From: Microbacterium soli
GTDB lineage: Bacteria > Actinomycetota > Actinomycetes > Actinomycetales > Microbacteriaceae
Assembly (NCBI RefSeq): GCF_039539005.1
Contig: NZ_BAABCP010000001.1
Coordinates: 434,001-498,000 of the forward strand
Reading direction: 5' to 3'
DNA length: 64,000 nt
Of this stretch, positions 25,819-33,949 are shown one piece after another. Made by a program: the position numbers and the translations under genes. Position 1 is the first letter of the stretch; the number at the start of each line of letters is the position of its first letter. Below the pieces are notes generated by a model. That model saw nothing but the letters and a program-made list of their open reading frames with translations, was not told the DNA's origin and did no database searches.

Positions 25819-26601
25819 TCAACGGCCGAACCGCCGATCGCGATCCGCGTAGTCGCGGATCGCCCGCAGGAAGTCGACCTGGCGCAGATCCGGCCCGAGC
25901 GCCTCCACGAAGTAGAACTCGCTGTGCGCGCTCTGCCACAGCAGGAAGTCGCTGAGCCGCTGCTCCCCGCTGGTGCGGATGACGAGATCGGGGTCGGGCT
26001 GGCCGCCGGTGTACAGATGCTCGCCGATCATCTCCGGCGTGAGGCGGGCGGCGAGATCCTCCAGGGTGCCCCCGGATGCGTTGTGCTGGCCGATGATGCT
26101 GCGCACGGCGTCCACGATCTCATTGCGCCCGCCGTACCCGACGGCGAGGTTCACGTGCAGTCCGGTGTTCCCACGGGTGCGCTCCTGCGCATCCTGCAGG
26201 ACCCGCAGCAGCTCCGGCGGAAGGAGGTCTGGACGGCCCACGTGCTGCACCCGCCAGGTTCGGCGCTGAGACAGCGTGTCGGCGAGCTCCGCGATGATCT
26301 CGATGAGATCGTCGAGCTCCTTCGAGTCGCGCTTGCTCAGGTTGTCGGCCGAGAGCAGGTACAGCGACACCACGCCGACGCCGAGGTCATCGCACCACCC
26401 CAGGAACTCACGCATCTTGGCCGCACCGGCGCGATGCCCGTCGGCGGCGGACTCGTACCCGAGCTGGCGCGCCCAGCGCCGGTTGCCGTCGATCATCATC
26501 GCGACATGGTGCGGGACGGATGCCGGATCGATCCGGCGCCGCAGACGGTTCCCGTAGAGCCGGTAGAGGGGTCCCCGCCCAGAGCTCTCGCGTGCACTCA
26601 C
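25819..26601 (-). CDS. uppS: cis-prenyltransferase (isoprenyl transferase)
   Basis: Condenses IPP units into a long-chain Z-isoprenyl diphosphate, the carrier lipid precursor for cell-wall synthesis. The protein has 260 residues. Conserved regions are VAMMIDGNRRWARQ (catalytic Asp), LYLLSADNLSKR, NLAVGYGGRNEI and DLVIRTSGEQRLSDFLLWQ. GTG 26601 is 6 bases after TAGCGT, a leaderless pattern; an ATG two codons upstream (26607) is only 4 bases from it. Chain length (C50 or C55) cannot be told. It is divergent from trhA, with start codons 88 bases apart. Confidence 0.95.
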   Translation of the reverse strand: MSARESSGRGPLYRLYGNRLRRRIDPASVPHHVAMMIDGNRRWARQLGYESAADGHRAGAAKMREFLGWCDDLGVGVVSLYLLSADNLSKRDSKELDDLIEIIAELADTLSQRRTWRVQHVGRPDLLPPELLRVLQDAQERTRGNTGLHVNLAVGYGGRNEIVDAVRSIIGQHNASGGTLEDLAARLTPEMIGEHLYTGGQPDPDLVIRTSGEQRLSDFLLWQSAHSEFYFVEALGPDLRQVDFLRAIRDYADRDRRFGR

Positions 26602-26689
26602 ATGCATACGCTACCGCCACAGACCGGATGGACGCCGACTGGGCGGTCATGTACCGCCCGCGGAATACGAGGAAGCCTAGAGTGAGCAC

Positions 26690-27424
26690 GTGAGCACCCG
26701 AGCCTCCGGCAGTCCCGATGTCCCCCAGCTGCCCCTGCTCGATGCCGCGGCCCAGGACGCCGGAGTCGAGGTGAAGCCGACCTGGCGGGGCTGGATCCAT
26801 GCGGGTACGTTCCCCATCGCGATCGCTGCGGGCATCGTGCTCATCGTGCTCGCGCACGGCACCCCCGGCAAGTGGGCGGCGGCCGTGTTCATGACCACCT
26901 CCCTGCTGCTGTTCGGGAACTCCGCGGTGTATCACCGCTTCAGCTGGGGGCCCACGGTCAAGGCGGTGCTCAAGCGCATCGATCACGCCAACATCCTGCT
27001 GCTGATCGCCGGCACGTACACACCACTGGCGGTGCTCGCGCTCGCGCCGGAGAAGGGGACGCTGCTGCTGGTGCTCGTGTGGAGCGGCGCACTCGCGGGC
27101 ATCCTGTTCCGCGTGTTCTGGATCAACGCGCCGCGCTGGCTGTACGTGGCCCTGTACCTGCTGCTGGGCTGGGTCGCGATGATGTACATCGTCGATCTGA
27201 TCCACGCGAACGTCGCGATGATGGTGCTGGTGTGCGTCGGCGGCATCCTGTACACGGTCGGCGCCGTCATCTACGCCATGAAACGGCCCAACCCGTGGCC
27301 CGGCCGTTTCGGCTTCCACGAGATCTTCCACGTCTGCACGGTGCTGGCGTTCCTGTGCCACTGGACGGCGGCCCTGCTGATCTCCCTCGCCCCGCACACA
27401 CCGTCACTGGGTCTGGCCGGCTGA
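26690..27424 (+). CDS. trhA: Hemolysin III/PAQR family membrane protein
   Basis: A seven-helix membrane protein of 244 residues. PAQR signatures are SAVYHRFSW (first histidine) and the C-terminal [18 protein letters not shown] (further metal-binding histidines), and [18 protein letters not shown] is the family block after helix 2. Bacterial members affect membrane energetics and were once called hemolysin III. GTG 26690 stands 6 bases after TAGAGT, a leaderless pattern. Confidence 0.9.
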   Translation: MSTRASGSPDVPQLPLLDAAAQDAGVEVKPTWRGWIHAGTFPIAIAAGIVLIVLAHGTPGKWAAAVFMTTSLLLFGNSAVYHRFSWGPTVKAVLKRIDHANILLLIAGTYTPLAVLALAPEKGTLLLVLVWSGALAGILFRVFWINAPRWLYVALYLLLGWVAMMYIVDLIHANVAMMVLVCVGGILYTVGAVIYAMKRPNPWPGRFGFHEIFHVCTVLAFLCHWTAALLISLAPHTPSLGLAG

Positions 27425-27500
27425 CATCCCCCGACATCACGTGGCCTCGGGCGGCGAGGGACGTGGCATCCTGGTCTGCGGAATCGTCTGGAGGATCACT

Positions 27501-27974
27501 ATGGCAGATGTCGAGAGCTTCACCCTCGATCACACCGCCGTCAAGGCACCGTACGTGCGCCTGATCGGCGTGGAGCGCGGCCCGCGGGGCGACGCGATCT
27601 CGAACTTCGACGTGCGCTTCGTGCAGCCCAATGAGGGAGAGATCCCGACCGCCGGCCTGCACACCATCGAGCACACCCTGGCCAGCGTGCTGCGCGATCA
27701 CATCGACGGCGTGATCGACATCTCACCGTTCGGATGCCGCACCGGCTTCCACCTGATCATGTGGGGCGAGCCCACGATCGCCGACGTCGTGGCGGCCGTG
27801 CGCGCAGGCCTGGAGTTCATCGCCGGCCCGGCGCAGTGGAGTGACGTGCCCGGGGTGTCCGCCGTGGAGTGCGGCAACTACCGCGACCACAGCCTGCACA
27901 GCGCGAAGGAGTGGTCGAAGCGGATCCTCGCGCAGGGCATCAGTCTGGACGCCTTCGAGCGCGTCGGCGTCTGA
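27501..27974 (+). CDS. luxS: S-ribosylhomocysteine lyase
   Basis: Cleaves S-ribosylhomocysteine to homocysteine and the precursor of autoinducer AI-2, part of the activated methyl cycle. The protein has 157 residues. Metal ligands HTIEH (about residues 54-58) and the catalytic cysteine segment FGCRTGF are present, with a third metal cysteine in [12 protein letters not shown] 27501 has GGAGG 7 bases upstream. The pfs nucleosidase that supplies its substrate is not in this window. Confidence 0.95.
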   Translation: MADVESFTLDHTAVKAPYVRLIGVERGPRGDAISNFDVRFVQPNEGEIPTAGLHTIEHTLASVLRDHIDGVIDISPFGCRTGFHLIMWGEPTIADVVAAVRAGLEFIAGPAQWSDVPGVSAVECGNYRDHSLHSAKEWSKRILAQGISLDAFERVGV

Positions 27975-28035
27975 CACCCGGGTCCGGGCAGGTGCCCGGC
28001 GCCTTCCCGAAGCGCCTCGTCCGAGGCGGCGGAGG

Positions 28036-28344
28036 TCAGCCGCGCGGCTCGTGTCCGGCATCCGGGGCCTCTTCAGCGCCCGGCCTGCGGTCGGCATCCG
28101 GCCCGCCGTCGTCGCCTGCCCCGCGCGCCGCCTCGGCCGCGGCCTGCTCGGCGTCGAGCTCGGCGCGCACCTCGTCGCGGTAGCGCACGCGACGGATGCG
28201 CCGGTTCATGTCCCAGATGAGCAGTACGACGGCCGCTACGACGAGGATCACGACGGCGAAGCCCGCGAAGCCCGGTGTCACCAGTTCGGGTGCGACCGTG
28301 GAGGTCGGTGTCGGCATCGGGGTGCTCTCGCCGAACAGGATCAT
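28036..28344 (-). CDS. Small single-pass membrane protein (102 aa)
   Basis: Hypothetical protein with a short extracytoplasmic N-terminus, one membrane helix (GFAGFAVVILVVAAVVLLIW, about residues 26-45) and a highly charged cytoplasmic tail (RRIRRVRYRDEVRAELDAEQ) that becomes disordered. It lies next to, and divergent from, DUF4307, with which similar genes are often found in Microbacteriaceae. ATG 28344 has GGAGGAAAGG about 8 bases before it. Function is not known. Confidence 0.7.
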   Translation of the reverse strand: MILFGESTPMPTPTSTVAPELVTPGFAGFAVVILVVAAVVLLIWDMNRRIRRVRYRDEVRAELDAEQAAAEAARGAGDDGGPDADRRPGAEEAPDAGHEPRG

Positions 28345-28418
28345 CGGTCCGCCTTTCCTCCGCAGGTCGCCTAACCTGGGAGTACCAGCCTATCCGTCGA
28401 CAGATGATCGGGAGACCC

Positions 28419-28805
28419 GTGACGACAGCACGCGAGCTCGATGAGCGCTACGGCCGCCGCGGTCGGCGCCGCCTGCCCTGGGTCATCGGCGGGGCCGTCG
28501 CCGTCGCCGTCGTCGCCGTGCTCGGATGGATGATCGTGGCCGACGAGATGAACACGGTCTCGGCCGAGGACACCGGGTTCACCGTGGTGGACGAGCACAC
28601 CGTGAACGTGCGCTTCCAGTACACGGCACCGCGCGGATCGGACGTGGTGTGCGCGGTGCAGGCGCTGGACGAGGAGTTCGGCGTGGTGGGCTGGAAGATC
28701 ATCGAGATTCCCCCCGCCGCGGGCCATTCGGCGGCGCACGATGTGAGCATCCCGACGGTCGCGCCGGCGACGACGGGTTTGGTGAAGTCCTGCTGGGTCG
28801 CTTAG
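28419..28805 (+). CDS. DUF4307 domain membrane protein
   Basis: A 128-residue protein with a basic N-terminus (LDERYGRRGRRRLPW), one membrane helix (VIGGAVAVAVVAVLGWMIV) and an outside domain typical of DUF4307 (TVNVRFQYTAPRGSDVVCAVQALDE...WKIIEIP). The last helix is replaced by a strand ending SCWVA. Two cysteines could pair. GTG 28419 follows GGGAGA. It precedes greA in many actinobacteria; here the greA promoter overlaps its stop codon. Confidence 0.85.
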   Translation: MTTARELDERYGRRGRRRLPWVIGGAVAVAVVAVLGWMIVADEMNTVSAEDTGFTVVDEHTVNVRFQYTAPRGSDVVCAVQALDEEFGVVGWKIIEIPPAAGHSAAHDVSIPTVAPATTGLVKSCWVA

Positions 28806-28808
28806 ACT
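28776..28808 (+). promoter_or_regulatory. greA promoter
   Basis: TTGGTG and TAGACT (28803-28808) lie with about 18 bases between them and overlap the end of the DUF4307 gene. Transcription would start near 28815, 113 bases before the greA start codon. Confidence 0.5.
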
Positions 28809-28823
28809 CGACGCGAGATGACC

Positions 28824-28849
28824 GACGCCCCGGCCCGTGCCGGGGCGTC
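28824..28849 (+). terminator. Leader hairpin between the greA promoter and greA (attenuator-like)
   Basis: GACGCCCCGGC and GCCGGGGCGTC form a perfect 11-bp stem with a 4-base loop, followed by TTGG. It ends the DUF4307 transcript. Because the greA promoter is upstream of it, it would also lie at the very 5' end of the greA leader. Confidence 0.7.
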
Positions 28850-28927
28850 TTGGCATATCCCCGAGTCGCGATGTCGACTCGGCAACGTCCGCAGCCCCTG
28901 AGGGGGCCCGCACCGAAGGAGCACGCT

Positions 28928-29416
28928 GTGTCCACAGACGCTCAGGTACCTTTCCTCACGCAGGAGGCCTACGATCGGCTCGTCGACGAGCTCGAGCAGC
29001 TCTCCACCGTGGGTCGCGAGGAGATCGCGGCTCGCATCGAGGCCGCTCGTGAAGAGGGCGACCTCAAGGAGAACGGCGGCTATCACGCGGCCAAGGACGA
29101 GCAGGGCAAGCAGGAGGCCCGCATCCGCACCCTCCAGCAGCTGCTGAAGACCGCGAAGGTCGGCGAGGCGCCCACCAGTCGCGGCATCGTCGAGCCGGGT
29201 ACCGTCGTCACCGCGATCGTGGCGGGCGACGAGGAGGTCTTCCTGCTCGGCAGTCGCGAGATCGCCGTGAGCGGCGACCTCGACGTGTACAGCGAGGCGA
29301 GCCCGCTCGGACAGGCCATCCTCGGCCTGAAGGTGGGCGAGAAGACCAGCTACGAGGCGCCCAACGGGCGCGCGATCTCCGTCGAGATCACCGGAGTCGA
29401 GACCTACACGGGCTGA
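28928..29416 (+). CDS. greA: Transcription elongation factor GreA
   Basis: Rescues backtracked RNA polymerase by stimulating transcript cleavage. The protein has 162 residues. The N-terminal coiled coil carries the catalytic acidic tip segment EEGDLKENGGYHAAKDEQGKQE (about residues 40-61), and the C-terminal FKBP-like domain includes GTVVTAIV and SPLGQAILGLKVGEKTSYEAPNG. GTG 28928 starts the conserved N-terminus. It has a long leader with a hairpin and is followed by a terminator at 29430. Confidence 0.96.
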   Translation: MSTDAQVPFLTQEAYDRLVDELEQLSTVGREEIAARIEAAREEGDLKENGGYHAAKDEQGKQEARIRTLQQLLKTAKVGEAPTSRGIVEPGTVVTAIVAGDEEVFLLGSREIAVSGDLDVYSEASPLGQAILGLKVGEKTSYEAPNGRAISVEITGVETYTG

Positions 29417-29429
29417 TCGGCCCGATCCG

Positions 29430-29462
29430 CGACGGCGGAGCGCCCTGTGGGCCCCGCCGTCG
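29430..29462. terminator. Terminator between greA and the threonine ammonia-lyase gene
   Basis: CGACGGCGG (29430-29438) pairs with CCGCCGTCG (29454-29462) over a 15-base partly paired loop and is followed by TTCGTCC. It serves greA and perhaps the convergent gene. Confidence 0.7.
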
Positions 29463-29495
29463 TTCGTCCCGGGGTACGGGTGAACGGCCGCCCCG

Positions 29496-30728
29496 TCAGC
29501 CCTCCGACACCGTCTCCGGCTGGAATCCGGCGGCACGGAGGGTGTCGAGGGCGAGCTGGGTGTGCTCGAGTCCGCGGGTCTCGATCGACAGCTGCAGGAT
29601 CATGTCACTGAGCTGCAGACCGTGCCCGTGGCGGGTGTGCAGCACCTCCATGACGTTCGCCCCCACCTGCGCCAGAGCCTCCGAGACCTTCGCGAGCTGG
29701 CCGGGACGATCGGGCAACGGGATGCGCACGGTGGCGTAGCGTCCGGACGCCGCCAACCCGTGCGAGACGACCCGTTGCAGCAGCATCGGGTCGATGTTGC
29801 CGCCGGAGAGGATCGGCACGGTCGTGCCGGCGTTCTTCACCTTGCCGGCGAGGATGGCGGCGACGCCGACGGCGCCGGCGGGCTCCACGACGACCTTCGC
29901 GTGCTCGAGCAGAACGAGGATGGCGCGGGCGATGTCGTCCTCGGTGACCGTGACGACGTCGTCGACCATCTCCTGGATGATCTCGAACGGGACGTCTCCG
30001 GGGCGGGCGACGAGGATGCCGTCGGCGATGGTCGGCTGTGTGACGATCTCGACCGGATGCCCCGCCTCCAGCGACGGCGGCACGGCCGCGGCCTTCTCGG
30101 ACTGCACGCCGATGACCCGCACCGTGCGCCCGACGGCTGCTGCGGCCTGCTTGACGGCAGCGGCGACGCCGGCGATCAGACCGCCTCCGCCGATGCCCAT
30201 GATGACGGTGTCGACGTCGGGCACGTCGCGGTGGATCTCCAGGCCCAGCGTCCCCTGGCCGATGATGACGTCACGGTGGTTGAAGGGCGGGATGAGGACC
30301 GCACCGGTGCGCTCGGCGAACTCGGCGGCGAGCCGCAGCGAGGTGGCGACCGTCTCCCCCTCCAGGATCACCTCGGCGCCGTACCCGCGGGTGGCCAGCA
30401 GCTTCGGCACCGGCACTCCCAGCGGCATGAAGATCGTCGCGGGGATGCCCAGCGACTGCGCGGCCAGCGCCACCCCCTGAGCGTGGTTGCCCGCGGAGGC
30501 GGCGACGACGCCGCGCAGCCGCTCCTGCTCGGTCAGCTGCGCGAGCCGATAGGAGGCCCCGCGGATCTTGAACGACCCGGTGCGCTGCAGGTTCTCCATC
30601 TTCAGCAGCACCGGGGAGCCCAGCACCTCGCTGAGCGCACGGGACAGCTCCGTGGGCGTGTGGGAGATCACCTCGGACAGGCTCTTCTCCGCCGCGGAGA
30701 ACTCTGCCAGGCTCGGGACTGCGGTCAT
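29496..30728 (-). CDS. ilvA: Threonine ammonia-lyase with ACT-like C-terminus
   Basis: PLP enzyme that deaminates threonine to 2-oxobutanoate for isoleucine synthesis. The protein has 410 residues. The PLP lysine is in RTGSFKIRGAS (about residue 54), the phosphate-binding loop is GIGGGGLIAG, and the substrate loop is ASAGNHAQGVA. Residues from about 335 form one ACT domain (ATVRIPLPDRPGQLAKVSEAL). The single ACT domain fits the shorter TdcB/IlvA-2 type, so regulation by isoleucine is uncertain. Its start overlaps the stop of the AI-2E-family gene, so the two are co-translated. Confidence 0.92.
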   Translation of the reverse strand: MTAVPSLAEFSAAEKSLSEVISHTPTELSRALSEVLGSPVLLKMENLQRTGSFKIRGASYRLAQLTEQERLRGVVAASAGNHAQGVALAAQSLGIPATIFMPLGVPVPKLLATRGYGAEVILEGETVATSLRLAAEFAERTGAVLIPPFNHRDVIIGQGTLGLEIHRDVPDVDTVIMGIGGGGLIAGVAAAVKQAAAAVGRTVRVIGVQSEKAAAVPPSLEAGHPVEIVTQPTIADGILVARPGDVPFEIIQEMVDDVVTVTEDDIARAILVLLEHAKVVVEPAGAVGVAAILAGKVKNAGTTVPILSGGNIDPMLLQRVVSHGLAASGRYATVRIPLPDRPGQLAKVSEALAQVGANVMEVLHTRHGHGLQLSDMILQLSIETRGLEHTQLALDTLRAAGFQPETVSEG

Positions 30729-31921
30729 CTATTCCTCCTCGTCCGCTCCCGCGGAACTGTACTCCAGATGAGTTCGGCGTCGGGTTCCTCGCCCGTGCGC
30801 CAGGCGCCGGTGCTGATGGTCACCGACGCCACGTTGACGAACGCCGCCAGCGGCACGGCGAACAGCGCCCCGGGGATGCCCGCGATCATCGCACCGCCGG
30901 CGACGACCAGCACGACGGCCAGGGGGTGCACCTTCACGGCGGAGCCCATCAGGATGGGTTGCAGGATGTGCCCTTCCAGCTGCTGCACGAGCAGCACGAC
31001 CGCGAGCATGGCCAGGGCGATCCACAGGCCGTTGTAGACCAATGCGAGGAACACCGCCACGGCGCCGGTGACGACGGCGCCCACGATCGGCACGAAGGAG
31101 CCGAGGAACACCAGTACGGCCACGGGGATCGCCATCGGCACGCCCAGCAGCGCCGCACCGATGCCGATGCCGACCGCGTCGATGGCGGCGACGAGCATCT
31201 GCGTCCTGGCGTAGTTGATCACGGTGTCCCAGCCGTTGCGCGCCGCGGCGTCCACAGCCGGGCGCGACCTGCGCGGGAACAGCCGGAGCGTCCACGTCCA
31301 GATGCCGTTCCCGTCCGCCAGCAGGCAGATCAGGATGAACAGGGCCAGCACCGCGCCGGTGAGGACCTCAGCGGCGGTCCCGGTGACGGCTCCGGCAGCG
31401 CTCAGCAGCCAGTCCTGCTGCTCGGCGGCCAGACCGCGCAGCTGCTCGAGGTACCCGTCGATGTCGGTCTCGGTCAGGTGCAGCGGACTGGTCAGCAGGA
31501 AGTCCTTGAGCGAGTCGATCCCCTCGGCCGTCCGCTGTCGCACGTCCGGAAGCTGCGCCCGCACCTGCCAGATGACCAGCCAGAACAGTCCGACGACGAT
31601 GCCGATCGCCCCGACGAGGGTGGTGGCGATGGCCAGCCAGCGCGGGAACCTCGCCCGCAGCAGGAGCTGGAACGCCGGCCACAGCAGCGCGGTGATGAGG
31701 ATGCCGACCATGAGCGGGATCACCAGCGCCTTGAGCAGGATCACCAGCCAGATGAACAGGGCGATCGCGCCGGCGATGACCAGCAGCCGCCACGCAAACG
31801 CGGCCGTGACCCTCAGCGGCCGGGGGACGGACTCGTCGGCCTCGCTCGTGATCGTGCGCTCGGTGACCGGCGGATAGTGGCGGAACGGATTGCGGAACCT
31901 CGGTGCGGGGTTGTCGCTCAT
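30725..31921 (-). CDS. AI-2E family transporter (PerM-like membrane protein)
   Basis: A 398-residue membrane protein with the family's layout: two N-terminal helices (LLVIAGAIALFIWLVILLKA), a charged periplasmic or cytosolic segment at about residues 120-190, and then a C-terminal helical bundle with VPMAIPVAVLVFLGSFVPIVG and the signature LVQQLEGHILQPILMGSAVKVHPL. The AI-2 link in the name comes from E. coli TqsA. Most members, including ion exchangers, have other roles, so the nearby luxS is not evidence of AI-2 export. ATG 31921 is 6 bases after TAGAAT, a leaderless pattern. It forms a coupled pair with ilvA. Confidence 0.88.
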   Translation of the reverse strand: MSDNPAPRFRNPFRHYPPVTERTITSEADESVPRPLRVTAAFAWRLLVIAGAIALFIWLVILLKALVIPLMVGILITALLWPAFQLLLRARFPRWLAIATTLVGAIGIVVGLFWLVIWQVRAQLPDVRQRTAEGIDSLKDFLLTSPLHLTETDIDGYLEQLRGLAAEQQDWLLSAAGAVTGTAAEVLTGAVLALFILICLLADGNGIWTWTLRLFPRRSRPAVDAAARNGWDTVINYARTQMLVAAIDAVGIGIGAALLGVPMAIPVAVLVFLGSFVPIVGAVVTGAVAVFLALVYNGLWIALAMLAVVLLVQQLEGHILQPILMGSAVKVHPLAVVLVVAGGAMIAGIPGALFAVPLAAFVNVASVTISTGAWRTGEEPDAELIWSTVPRERTRRNR

Positions 31922-31990
31922 CTTGCAATTCTACGTACCGCGGCTGAAAGCGCCTGATTCCGTGTCCGAGGCTCCGGCTAGCCTGGAGCC

Positions 31991-33277
31991 GTGAAGATCG
32001 GCTCCTCCGCCTCCCTCAGTGCTGGTGAGGCCCGCAGAATCGCACTGGCCGCGCAGGGCTTCTCCCGACGGATGCCGGAGGCCGTGGCCGTCCGTCACCT
32101 GCATCGCACGATGGATCGCCTGGGCGTGCTGCAGATCGACTCGGTGAACGTGTTCGCCCGCTCGCACTACATGCCGATGTTCTCCCGGCTGGGCTCGTAC
32201 GACCCCGCGCTGCTGGACCGCGCGTTCCTGTCGGGTACGAGGCACTACGTCGAGTACCTGGCGCACGAGGCGGCATTCATGCCGGTCGAGGACTGGGCGC
32301 TGTGGGGGTTCCGCATGTCGGCCTGGCGGCGCCGGGCGTCCGAGCCCGGCAGCTGGATGCACGCCAATGCGCGCACTCTCGACTGGGTGCGGGCCCAGCT
32401 GCGGGAGCGCGGCACGCTCCGACCGTCGGATCTTCGCGACGACGCGCCTCGGGAGCGCGGACCGTGGTGGGACTGGGATGCGGCGAAGTCCGCGCTCGAG
32501 CATCTGTGGCGGTGCGGGGAGGTGGCGATCGCCGGTCGGGCCGGGTTCGAGAGGCGCTACGACCTCGCCGAGCGCATCATCCCCCGCACGGTGCTGTCGC
32601 AGTCCGTCTCCGTCCCGGATGCCGTCCGCGAACTCGTGCGCCGCGCGGCGCGCTCCCACGGCGTCGCGACGATCGCCGACCTCAACGACTACTACCGGCT
32701 GCGGGACCGGTCCGCGGTCCGCGCGGCCGTCGCCGACCTCGTGGACTCCGGCGAGCTGACTCCGGTCGTCGTGCGCGGATGGGAGCGGAGCGGTCGCAGC
32801 ATCCCGGCGTGGCTGCATCGGGATGCGGTGCTGCCCCGCCGCATCGAGCGCACCGCGCTGCTGACCCCGTTCGATCCGGTGGTGTGGTTCCGCGACCGCG
32901 CCCTGCGCGCGTTCGGTCTGGATTACCGCATCGAGATCTACGTGCCCGCACACAAGCGTCGTTACGGGTACTACTCTCTCCCGGTCCTGGTCGGGGATCG
33001 CATCGTCGCGCGCGCGGATCTGAAGGCGGATCGCCCGGCATCCGTGCTGCGCGTGCAGTCGATCTGGTGGGAACCGACCGCCCGACCGGAGCCGGATGCC
33101 GCGCAGGTGGCCGGCGCGCTCGCCCGCGCGGCCTCATGGCAGGGCCTGGAGCGCATCAGCGTCTCGGGGTGGGGGGATGCGACGGATGCCGTCGCGCGCG
33201 CCCTCGGCGGTCGCGACGTGGCCGTGGAACGGCACGTGCACCCGCGGGAGCGACGCTCGACCGTGACACGCGAATGA
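31991..33277 (+). CDS. ycaQ: YcaQ/AlkX-type DNA glycosylase (HTH_42 family)
   Basis: A winged-helix DNA glycosylase that unhooks interstrand crosslinks and removes bulky N7-alkylguanines. The protein has 428 residues. The catalytic QxD motif is in LGVLQIDSVNVFARSHYMPMF (about residues 45-65); the QID form marks the YcaQ (AlkX) branch rather than the QxQ AlkZ branch found in antibiotic producers. Later blocks include LLTPFDPVVWFRDR and IEIYVPAHKRRYGYYSLPVLVGDR. GTG 31991 lies 6 bases after TAGCCT, the clearest leaderless start in the window. Confidence 0.93.
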   Translation: MKIGSSASLSAGEARRIALAAQGFSRRMPEAVAVRHLHRTMDRLGVLQIDSVNVFARSHYMPMFSRLGSYDPALLDRAFLSGTRHYVEYLAHEAAFMPVEDWALWGFRMSAWRRRASEPGSWMHANARTLDWVRAQLRERGTLRPSDLRDDAPRERGPWWDWDAAKSALEHLWRCGEVAIAGRAGFERRYDLAERIIPRTVLSQSVSVPDAVRELVRRAARSHGVATIADLNDYYRLRDRSAVRAAVADLVDSGELTPVVVRGWERSGRSIPAWLHRDAVLPRRIERTALLTPFDPVVWFRDRALRAFGLDYRIEIYVPAHKRRYGYYSLPVLVGDRIVARADLKADRPASVLRVQSIWWEPTARPEPDAAQVAGALARAASWQGLERISVSGWGDATDAVARALGGRDVAVERHVHPRERRSTVTRE

Positions 33278-33312
33278 CCCGACGCCGCGCGGCGTGGAGT
33301 CATTCCGTGTCA
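33264..33312. terminator. Shared bidirectional hairpin between ycaQ and lemA
   Basis: Outer arms TGACACG-GAATGAC type (33264-33278 with 33299-33312, one bulged base) enclose an inner palindrome ACGCCGCGCGGCGT. The structure covers the stop codons of both convergent genes. Confidence 0.6.
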
Positions 33313-33876
33313 GAACTGCACCCGAGGCGGCTCGGAGATCGCGCTGCCGTCGGCGACCTCGAAGAACTCGCGCTCGGTGAAGCCCAGCCCGCGGGCGAAG
33401 AGGTTGTTGGGGAAGACCTTGATCTTCGTGTTCAGCTCTCGCACCCCGCCGTTGTAGAAGCGGCGGGCGGCCTGGATCTTGTCCTCCGTGTCGACGAGAG
33501 CGTGCTGGAGCTGCAGATAGTTCTCGCTGGCCTGCAGCTGGGGATATGCCTCGGCGACCGCGAACAGACTGCGCAGGGCCTGCTGCAGATGGCCCTCGGC
33601 GACGCCGGCCTCCGCCGGACCGGCGGCCGACAGCGTCTCCGCCCTGGCCCGGGTGACGCCCTCGAAGACGGCCTTCTCGTGCGATGCGTATCCGCGCACC
33701 GTCTCGATGAGGTTCGGGATGAGGTCGGCGCGGCGCTTGAGCTGCACGGTGATGCCGCTCCACGCCTCATCGACGCGCACGTTCAACTGCACGAGCGAGT
33801 TGTACGTCGACCACAGGTAGATCCCGACGAGCACGAGCACGCCGACGATGATCAGTACCGGCCAGAGCCACTCCAT
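33310..33876 (-). CDS. lemA: LemA family protein
   Basis: A 188-residue protein with an N-terminal membrane helix (WLWPVLIIVGVLVLVGIYLW) and the LemA helical-bundle domain: VDEAWSGITVQLKRRADLIPNLIETVRGYASHEK, then YPQLQASENYLQLQHALVDTEDKI and RFYNGGVRELNTKIKVFPNNLFA. The main domain is outside or facing the membrane; function is not known in detail. ATG 33876 has GAGGGGG about 6 bases upstream. An inverted repeat lies just behind it. Confidence 0.92.
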   Translation of the reverse strand: MEWLWPVLIIVGVLVLVGIYLWSTYNSLVQLNVRVDEAWSGITVQLKRRADLIPNLIETVRGYASHEKAVFEGVTRARAETLSAAGPAEAGVAEGHLQQALRSLFAVAEAYPQLQASENYLQLQHALVDTEDKIQAARRFYNGGVRELNTKIKVFPNNLFARGLGFTEREFFEVADGSAISEPPRVQF

Positions 33877-33888
33877 GGATGCCCCCTC

Positions 33889-33909
33889 TAGGATGTCCCC
33901 ACCATCCTA
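33889..33909. promoter_or_regulatory. Inverted repeat in the lemA promoter region
   Basis: TAGGATG and CATCCTA are separated by 7 bases. On the minus strand each arm supplies a TAGGAT -10-like hexamer or its complement, so the repeat could be an operator over the lemA promoter. Confidence 0.4.
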
Positions 33910-33949
33910 TGCACGAGACTCTGCAGATGGGCTGGGCGGCGGACTGTGC

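Noticed and set aside
30725..31921. AI-2 export linked to luxS through the AI-2E family protein
   Set aside because: The family name is misleading, the genes are 2.7 kb apart in opposite directions, and the AI-2E gene is instead coupled to ilvA.
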